From NCBI GenBank assembly GCA_016871975.1, contig VHBM01000013.1, forward strand, positions 1 to 24,149: 24,149 nt of DNA. Reading direction: 5' to 3'. The notes beneath the pieces were generated by a model. It made no database searches and had not been told where the DNA came from. It saw only the letters and a program-made list of their open reading frames with translations. Source of the DNA: Nitrososphaerota archaeon (GTDB lineage: Archaea > Thermoproteota > Nitrososphaeria > Nitrososphaerales > Nitrosopumilaceae). The position numbers and the translations under genes were made by a program. This document shows, piece after piece, positions 14,265 through 22,404 of this stretch. Numbering within the stretch: the stretch's first letter is position 1; every line of letters starts with the position of its first letter.

Positions 14265-14483
14265 TTATCGGTACAGGTCAAACTCTGGGCTGCGTTTTTT
14301 CTCTTTTACCTCGCCTAACACTGCCTTTACTACTTCGGCGTGGTTGTAGGTTAGGTGTCGCAAAAACTTTGCTGACTCATCTGCCCGTGTAAGTTCGTCT
14401 GCAAAAACAAACCTTGTGCTGCTCAGTTCATTCATCAATTCATGGCATTCCTTGCATGGCTGAAAGTCTAAAATCAGTTTCAT
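14265..14483 (-). CDS. Small putative zinc-binding protein
   Basis: The 72-residue product has C10-x2-C13-H14 in the first quarter and H43-x4-H48 later. The C2...H2 pattern could hold one metal ion, although the spacer (about 29 residues) is longer than in classical fingers. The rest is helical and charged. There is no signal peptide or membrane helix. I do not recognise a family. It sits between the two-helix protein and mqnD on the same strand and may share the mqnD message, since only 88 bases separate them. Confidence 0.55.
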   Translation of the reverse strand: MKLILDFQPCKECHELMNELSSTRFVFADELTRADESAKFLRHLTYNHAEVVKAVLGEVKEKKRSPEFDLYR

Positions 14484-14571
14484 TTCGTACTATTTGCGCA
14501 TTTTTAGATAATAAAGATGACTAATCATAGGATCGAATCAAAGCTAAATTTTCTACACGCGCCTCTGCTAA

Positions 14572-15393
14572 TTAGGCAAACCTTAGATCGAATCTGGGAA
14601 CAAGACTTTTTTGTGAGGCAAGCTCAAACATGTGCCTAATCGTTCGCTCGCCTGTCTTTCCCATGTTTGCAGTAATGTCATTTACGTACATTGTTACAAA
14701 CCTCTTGATGAGATCCCTTGGCTTGCCCCTAGAGTACTGCATTGCATAGTCAAGTGCTTCTTCGACATGGGCCAAGCCATACTTGATAGAATCAGAAAGA
14801 TGCTGGTCAAATTTTCTTATAGTTTCTATTCCAAGCTCTGACTTTATCACATTGATACCAAGAGGTACTGGCATGCCGCCTGTCATATTGTCCCACAATT
14901 TTCCAACATCCAGTATTTTTTGCAGGCCTTCAAGCTCATATGAAAGCTGAGTCTCATGAATTACTAGTCCTGCTTCTACTTTTCCTTCCTTTACTGCATT
15001 TGAAATCTGGCTAAAGTTCATCTCGATATAGTCAAACTTGCCAATCATTAGCTGCAAAAGCAAAAACGCCGAAGTCATTTTTCCTGGGATTGCAATCTTT
15101 GTATTTTTGAGCTCATCTTTTGTCATGGCTTTGTTTGAAATAACAATAGGACCATAACCAATACCAAAACTTCCTCCACTTCGAAGAATTGTATAGTTTG
15201 GAATGTATGCACAAGCATGAGCTGAAACCGCAGTTACATCAAGACTTGGATTTAGCGCTCTTTTGTTTAGCTCCTCAATGTCTTGGATCACATGTTTTAC
15301 TTTAAAATCATCAGATCTTATTTTTCCTTCAAGCATCGCATAAAACATGAATGCATCGTCTGCATCAGGCGTATGCCCGACTGTTATTTCCAT
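14572..15393 (-). CDS. mqnD: 1,4-dihydroxy-6-naphthoate synthase (MqnD)
   Basis: From ATG at 15393 the product has 273 residues and matches MqnD: TPDADDAFMFYAML (8-21) near the start, a VSAHACAYIPNY stretch, GSFGIGYGP, and VIHETQ (the Glu/His region). The enzyme cleaves cyclic dehypoxanthine futalosine to dihydroxynaphthoate in menaquinone synthesis. The fold is periplasmic-binding-protein-like but the enzyme is cytoplasmic. The open frame goes 24 codons farther upstream, but those residues (MPTFLNIRLHKI...) are unlike MqnD and the family usually begins just before the TPD motif. It faces mqnE across two small genes. Other pathway genes (mqnA, mqnC) are not in the window. Confidence 0.9.
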   Translation of the reverse strand: MEITVGHTPDADDAFMFYAMLEGKIRSDDFKVKHVIQDIEELNKRALNPSLDVTAVSAHACAYIPNYTILRSGGSFGIGYGPIVISNKAMTKDELKNTKIAIPGKMTSAFLLLQLMIGKFDYIEMNFSQISNAVKEGKVEAGLVIHETQLSYELEGLQKILDVGKLWDNMTGGMPVPLGINVIKSELGIETIRKFDQHLSDSIKYGLAHVEEALDYAMQYSRGKPRDLIKRFVTMYVNDITANMGKTGERTIRHMFELASQKSLVPRFDLRFA

Positions 15394-15443
15394 GCAACTG
15401 TTTTTGAGCTTCGTTATAAATATCCAAATTATTTTGTGTAGTC

Positions 15444-15450
15444 TAATATT
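15444..15450 (+). promoter_or_regulatory. TATA box for the SIS-domain gene
   Basis: TAATATT is centred about 25 bases before the ATG at 15472. It points to a leaderless message and lies in the short divergent space shared with mqnD. Confidence 0.5.
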
Positions 15451-15471
15451 CAAGAATGTTGGCAATAAAAC

Positions 15472-16377
15472 ATGAAAACAATTGAAGCGTTAGAACAAGA
15501 CATTTTGTTACAAGTTCCATTTTTGCATAGATTCAAGGCACAAAAACCAATTCCTATGCAAAAACAACAAAAATCAATCATCTGTGGAACTGGAGACTCG
15601 TATGCTGCCGCACTTTTAGGCGAGGCATTTTCTGATTATCGAACTCGTGCTATAGGCCCACTTGATTTGATAAATAATCAAAACTTGGCAAAAAATCACG
15701 TGTATCTTGTCTCAATATCTGGTAATACCATATCCAATATCAGAGCGGCAAAAATCGCAAAATCTGCGACTGCGATTACTGCAAACAAGAACAGCCGTCT
15801 TGCCAAAGCCTGTTCGAAAATAATTTTCCTTGACTATCCAAGCTCAGGTGTATTTACATCAGGAAGCATTGGCTTTCTTTCAAGCGCTTTAACATGCATG
15901 TCTCTTGCAACAAAACTCAGTATTGACAATCCATCACAGTTGTTTCTTGATGCGCTAGCTGAGACAAGAAAAATCAAGATAAAAAACAAGGCCTTTTTTC
16001 TTGGAAACCAGTACACATTTCCTGTCTCAATGTATGCGGCAGCAAAGCTATACGAAATCCTTGGAATTGACGCACACTATGAGAGAATAGAACAGTTTTC
16101 ACACATGGGACTGTTTAGTGCAAAAAAAGGAGACACTGTAATTGTATTTGAGCAAAAAAACAGACACAACTTGCAGCTTGTAAAAAACCTAAAAAAAATC
16201 GGACTAAACACAATTTTGGTAGAACCAAAAACCAATGATAAAGTTAGTGCCATCATATTTTTCATTTTTGTGTCGCAGCTTGTACCATTATACCATGCAA
16301 AAGCAAGACAGCAAAATGAATGCTATTTTATCAATGCCAAAAAAATACGAGCTGCAAGCTCGGATATGATCTATTGA
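15472..16377 (+). CDS. SIS-domain sugar isomerase/aminotransferase-like protein
   Basis: The 301-residue product has two SIS (sugar isomerase) halves. The first begins ICGTGDSYAAALLGEAF (37-53) and has SISGNTISNIRAAK (81-94), the phosphosugar-binding Ser/Thr loop; the second begins about residue 172 and includes YERIEQFSHM (203-212), where E204/E207/H211 resemble the active-site Glu and His of phosphoglucose/phosphomannose isomerase-type SIS enzymes. It lacks the glutaminase domain of GlmS. A role in sugar-phosphate isomerisation for glycan or central metabolism is likely, with substrate unknown. It is followed by EF-2 after 47 bases that carry the EF-2 promoter. Confidence 0.75.
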   Translation: MKTIEALEQDILLQVPFLHRFKAQKPIPMQKQQKSIICGTGDSYAAALLGEAFSDYRTRAIGPLDLINNQNLAKNHVYLVSISGNTISNIRAAKIAKSATAITANKNSRLAKACSKIIFLDYPSSGVFTSGSIGFLSSALTCMSLATKLSIDNPSQLFLDALAETRKIKIKNKAFFLGNQYTFPVSMYAAAKLYEILGIDAHYERIEQFSHMGLFSAKKGDTVIVFEQKNRHNLQLVKNLKKIGLNTILVEPKTNDKVSAIIFFIFVSQLVPLYHAKARQQNECYFINAKKIRAASSDMIY

Positions 16378-16391
16378 ATCTCTTCATAAGG

Positions 16392-16398
16392 TTTAATA
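16392..16398 (+). promoter_or_regulatory. TATA box for EF-2
   Basis: TTTAATA is centred about 30 bases before the ATG at 16425. With a 26-base TATA distance the message would start about four bases before the ATG, a very short leader. Confidence 0.5.
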
Positions 16399-16424
16399 GC
16401 TGAAGGAAAAGGATTTTTGCAAAC

Positions 16425-18614
16425 ATGAAATTCAAGACAACTGATCAGGTTCTAAAAATAATAGGTGACAAGAGCCTTATCCGAAACTTTGGAGTAATTG
16501 CACATGTAGACCATGGCAAAACCACGATGAGTGATAGCTTGCTTGCATCCAGCGGCATAATTGCACCATCTTCTGCAGGACAGGCGCTGGCACTTGACTC
16601 TATGAAGCTAGAACAGGAAAGACAAATGACTATTGTTCAGGCAAACGTTACCTTGCTTTTCAAGCAGGGCGAAAAAGAGTTTGTAATTAACATGATTGAT
16701 ACTCCTGGCCACATTGACTTTACAGGAAGAGTAACTCGAAGCCTAAGGGCAATTGATGGCGCAGTTGTAGTATCTGACTCTGTTGAAGGAATCATGACAC
16801 AGACAGAGACTGTGACAAGACAAGCACTTGAGGAACGTGTAAGGCCTGTTTTGTATATCAACAAAATTGATCGTCTAATCAAGGAGCTAAGACTGACTCC
16901 TGATAAAATGCAAGAGTGGCTTGCAGAAATTATTTCAGACTTTAACAGCCTTGTTGATACCTACGCAGAACCTGAATACAAGGACAAGTGGAAGGTATCA
17001 ATTCAGGACGGCTCTGTTTCATTTGGCTCTGCCAAAGACAGATGGGGCTTTAATATTGACATCATGAAAGAAAAGGGAATCACATTCAAAGACATTTACC
17101 AAGCATACGAGTCAGGTGGAGTAGAAGAGCTTGCAAAGAAAGCCCCACTTGCTGATGCTGTTCTTGGCATGGTTGTAAAGCACCATCCTCCACCACATGT
17201 TGCACAAAAGTATAGAATTCCAAAAATCTGGAAAGGTGATCTAGAGTCTGACGTTGGGAAAGCACTACTAAACTGTGATGATAATGGTCCCGCAGTAATG
17301 ATGATTGTAAATATGACAGTAGACCCTGCAGCAGGGCCTGTCGCAATTGGAAGACTGTTTTCTGGCAAGCTAAAGGACGGACAACATGTTCACATTATTG
17401 ATTCAAAGCGAGAGGGAAGAATACAATCCGTTAATTTCTTTATGGGAAACCAGCGTGAGATGGTAGGCGAGCTTGCAGCTGGAAACATCCCCGCACTTTT
17501 GGGACTGCCAGAGGCAAGAGCAGGTCAGACACTTGCAAGTATTACCGATGTTCCATTATTTGAGGGAATCAAGTATGTATCAGAGCCTGTAGTCCAGATG
17601 GCAGTTGAGGCAAAGCATCCAAAAGACTTGCCAAAACTTGTCGAAGCACTGCGTCGAATTACAATTGAGGATCCTAACCTTGTTGTAAAAATTAACGAAG
17701 AAAGTGGCGAGACAATAATTGCCGGAATGGGTGTTTTGCATTTAGAGATTGCAACTACTCTGATAGGTGATGCTGGAGTACAAATCATTACATCACAACC
17801 CCTCATCAACTATAGGGAAACAATAAGAAAAAGAACAGACGCTGTAATGTCAAAATCACCAAACCGACACAACAAACTCTTCATGGCAGTTGAACCACTA
17901 GAGCCAGAAATTGCAGAGATGATAAGAACTGGCCAACTCTCAGAAATGAAAGACAAAAAAGAGGTTGCAAAAACTTTGCGAGAAAAGGGATGGGATCCTG
18001 ATATGGCAAAAAGCATCATGAAGTTTGATCCCCGCGGAAATGTACTAATCAACGCAACAAAAGGTGTGCAGTTTATCCAAGAATCCACTGATTCAATTTT
18101 GACTGGATTTGAAGAGGTAATGAAAGAAGGTCCTTTAGCAAAAGAGCAGATGCGAAACTGCAAGTTTATCTTTACTCACTTTGTTCCACACGAAGACCCC
18201 GCACACAGGGGACTATCGCAGCTTGGTCCTGCATCAAGGCGTGCATGTCTTGGGGCCTCACTAAAGGCAGACCCTGTCTTGCTTGAGCCAATACTTGGAA
18301 TCGAGGTTCGTGTACCACAAGACCTGATTGGAAACGTAGCTGGTGTTTTGGCTGGAAAACGTGGCAAAGTAATTGACATGCAACAAAAAGGCGTTGTAAA
18401 TATTGTAACAGGTGAAATACCTGCATCTGAGACATTTGATCTATCTGAAGTTATGAGAGGACAAACTGCTGGCAAAGCAATGTGGAATAGTCACTTTAAG
18501 GCCTGGGCTCCACTTCCAACATCCATCCAAACGCAGGTAATTGCAGATGTTAGAAAGAGAAAGGGGCTTTCACCAGATCCGCCAACTGCTTCTGAGTTTA
18601 TCGATACAGAGTAA
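16425..18614 (+). CDS. fusA: Translation elongation factor 2 (EF-2)
   Basis: The 729-residue product is archaeal EF-2, the GTPase that moves tRNA and mRNA on the ribosome. It has the G motifs AHVDHGKT (26-33), DTPGH (92-96) and NKID (146-149), the domain II-III and V regions, and HEDPAHRG with H594 aligned to the diphthamide histidine. Length is normal for archaeal EF-2 (about 730). An oddity is the switch I region: residues 66-70 read RQMTI where most relatives have RGITI. The essential Thr is kept. The TATA box and ATG are close together, so the message is nearly leaderless. Many minus-strand open frames inside the gene are only by-products of its codon use. Confidence 0.97.
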   Translation: MKFKTTDQVLKIIGDKSLIRNFGVIAHVDHGKTTMSDSLLASSGIIAPSSAGQALALDSMKLEQERQMTIVQANVTLLFKQGEKEFVINMIDTPGHIDFTGRVTRSLRAIDGAVVVSDSVEGIMTQTETVTRQALEERVRPVLYINKIDRLIKELRLTPDKMQEWLAEIISDFNSLVDTYAEPEYKDKWKVSIQDGSVSFGSAKDRWGFNIDIMKEKGITFKDIYQAYESGGVEELAKKAPLADAVLGMVVKHHPPPHVAQKYRIPKIWKGDLESDVGKALLNCDDNGPAVMMIVNMTVDPAAGPVAIGRLFSGKLKDGQHVHIIDSKREGRIQSVNFFMGNQREMVGELAAGNIPALLGLPEARAGQTLASITDVPLFEGIKYVSEPVVQMAVEAKHPKDLPKLVEALRRITIEDPNLVVKINEESGETIIAGMGVLHLEIATTLIGDAGVQIITSQPLINYRETIRKRTDAVMSKSPNRHNKLFMAVEPLEPEIAEMIRTGQLSEMKDKKEVAKTLREKGWDPDMAKSIMKFDPRGNVLINATKGVQFIQESTDSILTGFEEVMKEGPLAKEQMRNCKFIFTHFVPHEDPAHRGLSQLGPASRRACLGASLKADPVLLEPILGIEVRVPQDLIGNVAGVLAGKRGKVIDMQQKGVVNIVTGEIPASETFDLSEVMRGQTAGKAMWNSHFKAWAPLPTSIQTQVIADVRKRKGLSPDPPTASEFIDTE

Positions 18615-18697
18615 AAATGATTTCCCCCCGATTTTAGCGTAAAAAGATGCTGTGATGACGTAATCTTTAAGATCAATAATTAGATCATTGACTTTGA

Positions 18698-19255
18698 TTG
18701 AAATCGAAAATAAATGATCTTTTAAGACACTACAAAAAAGCTTATGATTTTGTGTCACGGAATTTTCCTGATGATACAAGCTGGCAAAATAGCGTAAAAT
18801 TTTCAAAAATAACAGCGAGATATTTCTTCAAGCAGTATGTGTGGGTCGTTCTTGCTTCTGGATTCAAAGTAAGCATAGTAGAGAAAATATATGAACGCTG
18901 GAGCAAAAATCCGACGAATTTCTCTGTGATCAGACACCCTTTGAAGAGAAAAGCGATAGAGAAGACATCTAAAAATTATGTACAGCGATTCAATGAATTA
19001 AAATCTAAAAAAACAGAAAGCGAGAAGCTGGAATATCTTTCCACATTGCCTCATATTGGCGATATAACAAAATATCATCTAGCTAAGAATCTCGGAATTG
19101 AAGTTGCAAAGCCAGACGTCCATCTACAACGATTAATGAAAAAATTCGGATTTAAAGACGTACAAGAAATGTGTAAAGTGATTCAAAAGAAATTTCATCA
19201 CAAGATATCTGTAATTGACATAGTTTTGTGGCGATATGCTGAACAAGGAAATTAA
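18698..19255 (+). CDS. HhH-GPD DNA glycosylase-like protein
   Basis: The 185-residue product ends like the HhH-GPD superfamily of base-excision repair glycosylases: a helix-hairpin-helix LPHIGDITKYHLAKNLG (117-133), then the catalytic region KPDVHLQRL with D140, and a C-terminal VIDIVLWRY (172-180). The N-terminal half is mostly basic and helical. It is shorter than endonuclease III (about 210) and lacks its C-terminal Fe-S cysteines. The HhH and Asp suggest an active glycosylase or lyase on damaged bases, substrate unknown. The start is TTG. It follows EF-2 after 83 bases and seems more AT-rich than the genes to its left. Confidence 0.75.
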   Translation: MKSKINDLLRHYKKAYDFVSRNFPDDTSWQNSVKFSKITARYFFKQYVWVVLASGFKVSIVEKIYERWSKNPTNFSVIRHPLKRKAIEKTSKNYVQRFNELKSKKTESEKLEYLSTLPHIGDITKYHLAKNLGIEVAKPDVHLQRLMKKFGFKDVQEMCKVIQKKFHHKISVIDIVLWRYAEQGN

Positions 19256-19593
19256 AATTTGACTCTCAAAGGTCACAAATCTCATTACAACATCAAACTA
19301 TTACGAGGCTATGGAGTATGGTAATGTGAACATTTACTAGTAAACTGTTCAAAAATATTCATCATGAATCTTTAGTTCATACAAAATTAAGAAATTGGTA
19401 TGAGTAAAACATCAAATAAAGCGAAACAAAGAACAAAAGCAGCAGATAACGCTAAATTGAAAAAGTAGATTGTTTACATAGACAATACTCAGCTAAATCT
19501 TGAATCCGTTATAACATAAAGAATGTTGGATTTTATAGAGATTGCAAATAATGTCAGTATTTATTTGATACATCAAAGAACTACTGTTCTAAT
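19256..19593 (+). other. 338-base gap with short open frames and a promoter
   Basis: No family-like gene is seen. It holds a 22-codon frame at 19400-19468 (very Lys-rich, ATG to TAG) and a 24-codon frame at 19523-19597 whose TGA overlaps the next gene's TTG as TTGA. TATTTATTT at 19559-19567 is about 26 bases before a start just upstream of TTG 19594. No tRNA, repeat array or mobile-element end is visible. The small frames may be chance in AT-rich DNA. Confidence 0.4.
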
Positions 19594-20481
19594 TTGAAAA
19601 AAATTAATCCACTTGAGGTCTTTTTTTGGACTTTTCGTCGCAATGAGAAAGATGTCATCAATCTTTATGATTCTCTTTCCGACGTTATGAGGACTGCAAC
19701 AGGCGGAGATATGTTAAATTTTGGGTTTTGGGATGAAAAAACAACTTCTCCTATTGAAGCTCAAAAAAATCTGTGTGAAATTTTCAGCAAAATGGCAGAA
19801 TTAGCATCTAAACAAACTGTAGTTGACATTGGAAGTGGATTTGGTTCGCCTGCTTTTCAATGGTGCTTTAATTACGACCAAATTAAAATAACCTGTGCCA
19901 ACATAAATTTTCACCAATTAAGAGACTCCATAAAGGAAATTACTAAAACAAATGACAGTGATCATAAAATTAAAAATAACAATCAATCTAGTCTCAATTT
20001 CATAAATACAACTTCCACGATGTTACCATTTGAAAATGCATCAGTAGACCGAGTTCTTGCTCTTGATTCCGTGCAGCATTTTAAACCTTTAAAGAATTTT
20101 CTTTCTGAATCTAAAAGAATTTTAAAAGAAGACGGAATACTGGCTCTGGCAATGCCAATAATGCTGGAAAAACCTTTGGTACCTATTACAAAACTAGGAA
20201 TACTCTCTGTGACTTGGTCTTCAGAGCATTATAATATTGATTTTATCACATCTCTTCTCAAACAAGAAGGATTTCATATTAGTGAACTAAGAAAAATTGG
20301 TTCAAACGTCTATGAACCCTTGGCAGATTACTATCTAAAAAATCGAGAGTCACTTAAAACCAGAATATTGCGTGAGTATCCTGGTTATGTTGAAAAAATT
20401 CTCCGAAAATCGCTAGTTAAATTGAATCAAGTTTCTCAAAGAGGAATTATCGATTATCTTCTAATAGTCTGCAAAAAATAG
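19594..20481 (+). CDS. Class I SAM-dependent methyltransferase
   Basis: The 295-residue product has a Rossmann methyltransferase core. Motif I is VVDIGSGFGSP (76-86), preceded by a helical segment with NFGFW at 42-46; the post-I region is near 100, and LPFENASVDRVLALDSVQHF (roughly 144-163) holds motifs II-III, followed by SKRILKEDGILAL. The arrangement resembles small-molecule methyltransferases of the Methyltransf_11 group (sterol, tocopherol, phosphoethanolamine types). The target is unknown; quinone or lipid methylation is conceivable but not supported by motifs. The start is TTG. A 24-codon frame overlaps its start. Confidence 0.82.
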   Translation: MKKINPLEVFFWTFRRNEKDVINLYDSLSDVMRTATGGDMLNFGFWDEKTTSPIEAQKNLCEIFSKMAELASKQTVVDIGSGFGSPAFQWCFNYDQIKITCANINFHQLRDSIKEITKTNDSDHKIKNNNQSSLNFINTTSTMLPFENASVDRVLALDSVQHFKPLKNFLSESKRILKEDGILALAMPIMLEKPLVPITKLGILSVTWSSEHYNIDFITSLLKQEGFHISELRKIGSNVYEPLADYYLKNRESLKTRILREYPGYVEKILRKSLVKLNQVSQRGIIDYLLIVCKK

Positions 20482-20610
20482 CTAATACCTCATCAGAGAA
20501 GATATAGTATATGAAGAACCAACAAAAGACTGTTTTAGATTTTCCAACTAGTTCTAACTTAGGTACAAAGTGGAACAACTATTTTTATTGATAAAAAACA
20601 AACAATAATC

Positions 20611-20862
20611 ATGGAAAGATACGAACGCAAACGTAGCTGGGTTTGGTTTTTGCTTCCGGTCTTTGTTCAGGTAATTGGCGGATTAATTGCATATTATGCA
20701 TTAAGACCTGATGAGCCAAGAATGGCAAAAGACTGCCTATACATTGGAATAACACTTACCGCACTCAATTTTGGAGTCTTTGTCATCTTGTTTGCAATAG
20801 GCTTTACATTTGATCAAATGTTTCAATCAGAATTTAGAAATGACATGATGTGGGGAGTTTAG
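20611..20862 (+). CDS. Small two-helix membrane protein
   Basis: The 83-residue product has a basic N-terminus (MERYERKRSW), two membrane helices (about 11-31 and 43-66) and a polar tail. A short loop with RPDEPRMAKD joins the helices. With the basic start inside, both ends would be cytoplasmic. I do not recognise a named family, although short proteins like this are frequent in Thaumarchaeota. It precedes the DUF5654-like gene by 91 bases that hold the promoter of that gene. Confidence 0.65.
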   Translation: MERYERKRSWVWFLLPVFVQVIGGLIAYYALRPDEPRMAKDCLYIGITLTALNFGVFVILFAIGFTFDQMFQSEFRNDMMWGV

Positions 20863-20921
20863 ATACAATTCTTTTGTGTGCAAAAACAAACGGATGACTA
20901 GCTAGAATTTCACACCATTTG

Positions 20922-20927
20922 TTATAT
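20922..20927 (+). promoter_or_regulatory. TATA box for the 20954 gene
   Basis: TTATAT is centred about 29 bases before the ATG at 20954, close to the archaeal TATA distance for a nearly leaderless message. Confidence 0.45.
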
Positions 20928-20953
20928 CATAATCATAAAACTCCAATAAAGCC

Positions 20954-21235
20954 ATGTCAAATGAAGACGAAAAGCCAAAAGGCGTAATTGAAGAGATTTT
21001 AGATAAGCTAGGCTCACTTGTAGCTGCGGCATTTGGACTTGTTGCAGCCTTGGCATGGAACGAGGCAATTCAGACCATATTCAGAGAGGTATTTGGAACC
21101 CAGCAGGCAATACCCCTGATGATAGGTTATGCAGTAGCTGTAACGATTATAGCTGTAATTCTAACTTTGATCATAGCAAGGGCTGTTACAAAGGCAAAAG
21201 AAGCGTCATCAAAGTTAGGCCATCGCCCAAACTAA
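20954..21235 (+). CDS. DUF5654-like small membrane protein
   Basis: The 93-residue product has a charged N-terminus (MSNEDEKPKG), a first hydrophobic helix (about 20-42) with LVAALAWNEAIQ, and a second (about 54-77), then a short Lys-rich tail. The LAWNEAI segment within the first helix is what I associate with DUF5654, a small archaeal/candidate-phylum membrane family of unknown role. An extra 62-codon frame inside it (21055-21243) is only a shifted reading. It ends seven bases before the next small gene on the same strand. Confidence 0.65.
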   Translation: MSNEDEKPKGVIEEILDKLGSLVAAAFGLVAALAWNEAIQTIFREVFGTQQAIPLMIGYAVAVTIIAVILTLIIARAVTKAKEASSKLGHRPN

Positions 21236-21242
21236 GTCAATA

Positions 21243-21419
21243 ATGAAAAAATCAGAACTACGAAAACTAATTGAGGAATACAAGCGCCTAAAATCACAAT
21301 CTAATAAAAAACAAATATCATACAATCAGAAAACCTCAGATAAACTAAAGGAATTGAAGCATCGTTACTTTCATGAGACAGGACAAGATATAGAATCTGA
21401 TTTAAAACTACAAGAGTAA
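21243..21419 (+). CDS. Small basic helical protein
   Basis: ATG to TAA gives 58 residues, rich in Lys, Glu, Leu and Ser (MKKSELRKLIEEYKRL..., later KLKELKHRYFHETGQDIES). It should be helical, perhaps a short coiled coil with a basic face. It has no Cys or membrane helix. It begins seven bases after the DUF5654-like stop and ends 26 bases before the cupin gene, which suggests one message. It is too short for a family call; nucleic-acid or protein binding would be a guess. Confidence 0.55.
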   Translation: MKKSELRKLIEEYKRLKSQSNKKQISYNQKTSDKLKELKHRYFHETGQDIESDLKLQE

Positions 21420-21445
21420 AAATAATGATTTTTTAAAATGCAAGT

Positions 21446-21820
21446 ATGGGTCTAGAATTCAAAAAACTAGCTGAAGACGTACGTGGTAAAATCCTGTTTA
21501 TGTCATATGATGGTAAAAAGTCACTTAACATTGCAGAAATCAAAAAGGGATTTGCCCGAGGTGGACATTACCACCCATACGAGCAATATCATGTAATTTT
21601 ATCAGGTAAGATAGAATACAGAGAAGAAAACCTAGACACAAAAGAAGAACAAATCCAGATCGTTAATGGATATAAGATAATCAAGGTTCCACCAAACACA
21701 GCTCATCTTTTGATTGCATTGGAAGACACATTATTCTTTGAATCATTTGACAAAGATTATGTTGCTACTGATTATCAAAAGTACCGTAAAATTGTCGAAG
21801 AACGAATGAAAGTAAACTAG
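21446..21820 (+). CDS. Cupin-domain protein
   Basis: The 124-residue product is a single cupin barrel. Motif 1 is GGHYHPYEQYHVILSG (39-54), with H41, H43 and E46 as metal ligands; motif 2 is PPNTAHLL (82-89), with H87. It resembles sugar-isomerase/epimerase cupins (WxcM/FdtA, RmlC-like) more than oxygenases, and its neighbours (ATP-grasp, HAD, deacetylase) may concern surface sugars. The substrate cannot be read. Its stop overlaps the HAD gene by four bases (CTAG). Confidence 0.8.
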   Translation: MGLEFKKLAEDVRGKILFMSYDGKKSLNIAEIKKGFARGGHYHPYEQYHVILSGKIEYREENLDTKEEQIQIVNGYKIIKVPPNTAHLLIALEDTLFFESFDKDYVATDYQKYRKIVEERMKVN

Positions 21821-22404
21821 ATTAAAGCAATTTTTGTCAAGTTTGATAATTTTTCGATAGTCTCAACATCAACTTGATCTGATTTTTCGCGATTAACAAG
21901 AATTGCCCTACATCCAACCTTTCTTGCAGAAACAATATCATGTATTCTATCTCCCACAACTATTGCCTCGTCTTGTAAAATCTGGAGTTTTGCAAGTATT
22001 TTTTCAATCTGTTCTTTTCTATCATAGCTATCATCACGACTCACAACACCTGAAAAAACATTTAGCTGATCAGCTCTTGCAAAGATCTTCTCAACAGCTT
22101 TTCTACACTGCAATGTGACTAGACCCAATTTTAGCTGCTTTGATTTAAAAAACTGTAACACGTCAAAAGCATTTTCGATTATCTCAAGATTCTCAACTGC
22201 CTTGTTTTCTTCTTCACAAATTGATTCAAACGCTTCTTTTATCTTTACAGAATCCCCATTTGCAAAATCAACTATGTGTGCAAAAAGTGGCTTGAACTCG
22301 TCTTGTGTGTTAAAGATTTTTTTTAAATTGTTTTGAATTAAATCATATCGTATAGGTAATCTGACGAGTGTCCCATCAAGGTCAAAAATGATACCCTTTA
22401 TCAT
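21817..22404 (-). CDS. HAD-superfamily phosphatase (phosphoglycolate-phosphatase-like)
   Basis: From ATG at 22404 the product has 195 residues with intact HAD motifs: DLDGT (8-12, D8 nucleophile, D10), T97 in LGLVTLQ, K130 in DRKEQ, and GDRIHD (151-156, with D152 and D156). A helical cap lies between motifs I and II, as in phosphoglycolate-phosphatase-type enzymes. The start is fixed by family position; the frame upstream (16 codons) has no such homology. ATG overlaps the TGA of the ATP-grasp gene as ATGA, so the two are translationally coupled. The substrate, probably a phosphosugar or phosphate ester, is unknown. Confidence 0.85.
   Translation of the reverse strand: MIKGIIFDLDGTLVRLPIRYDLIQNNLKKIFNTQDEFKPLFAHIVDFANGDSVKIKEAFESICEEENKAVENLEIIENAFDVLQFFKSKQLKLGLVTLQCRKAVEKIFARADQLNVFSGVVSRDDSYDRKEQIEKILAKLQILQDEAIVVGDRIHDIVSARKVGCRAILVNREKSDQVDVETIEKLSNLTKIALI

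Noticed and set aside
13829..14392. Long plus-strand open frame of 187 codons across two minus-strand genes
   Set aside because: It lacks family features and covers the end of mqnE in another frame and two genes with better protein character on the minus strand.
15394..15465. Upstream extension of MqnD by 24 codons
   Set aside because: The added residues do not resemble MqnD and family members begin near the TPD motif.
16637..18475. Several minus-strand open frames inside EF-2
   Set aside because: They have no family features and are a result of EF-2 codon use.
20511..20591. 26-codon frame between the methyltransferase and the membrane protein
   Set aside because: No family features or clear promoter, short enough to be chance.
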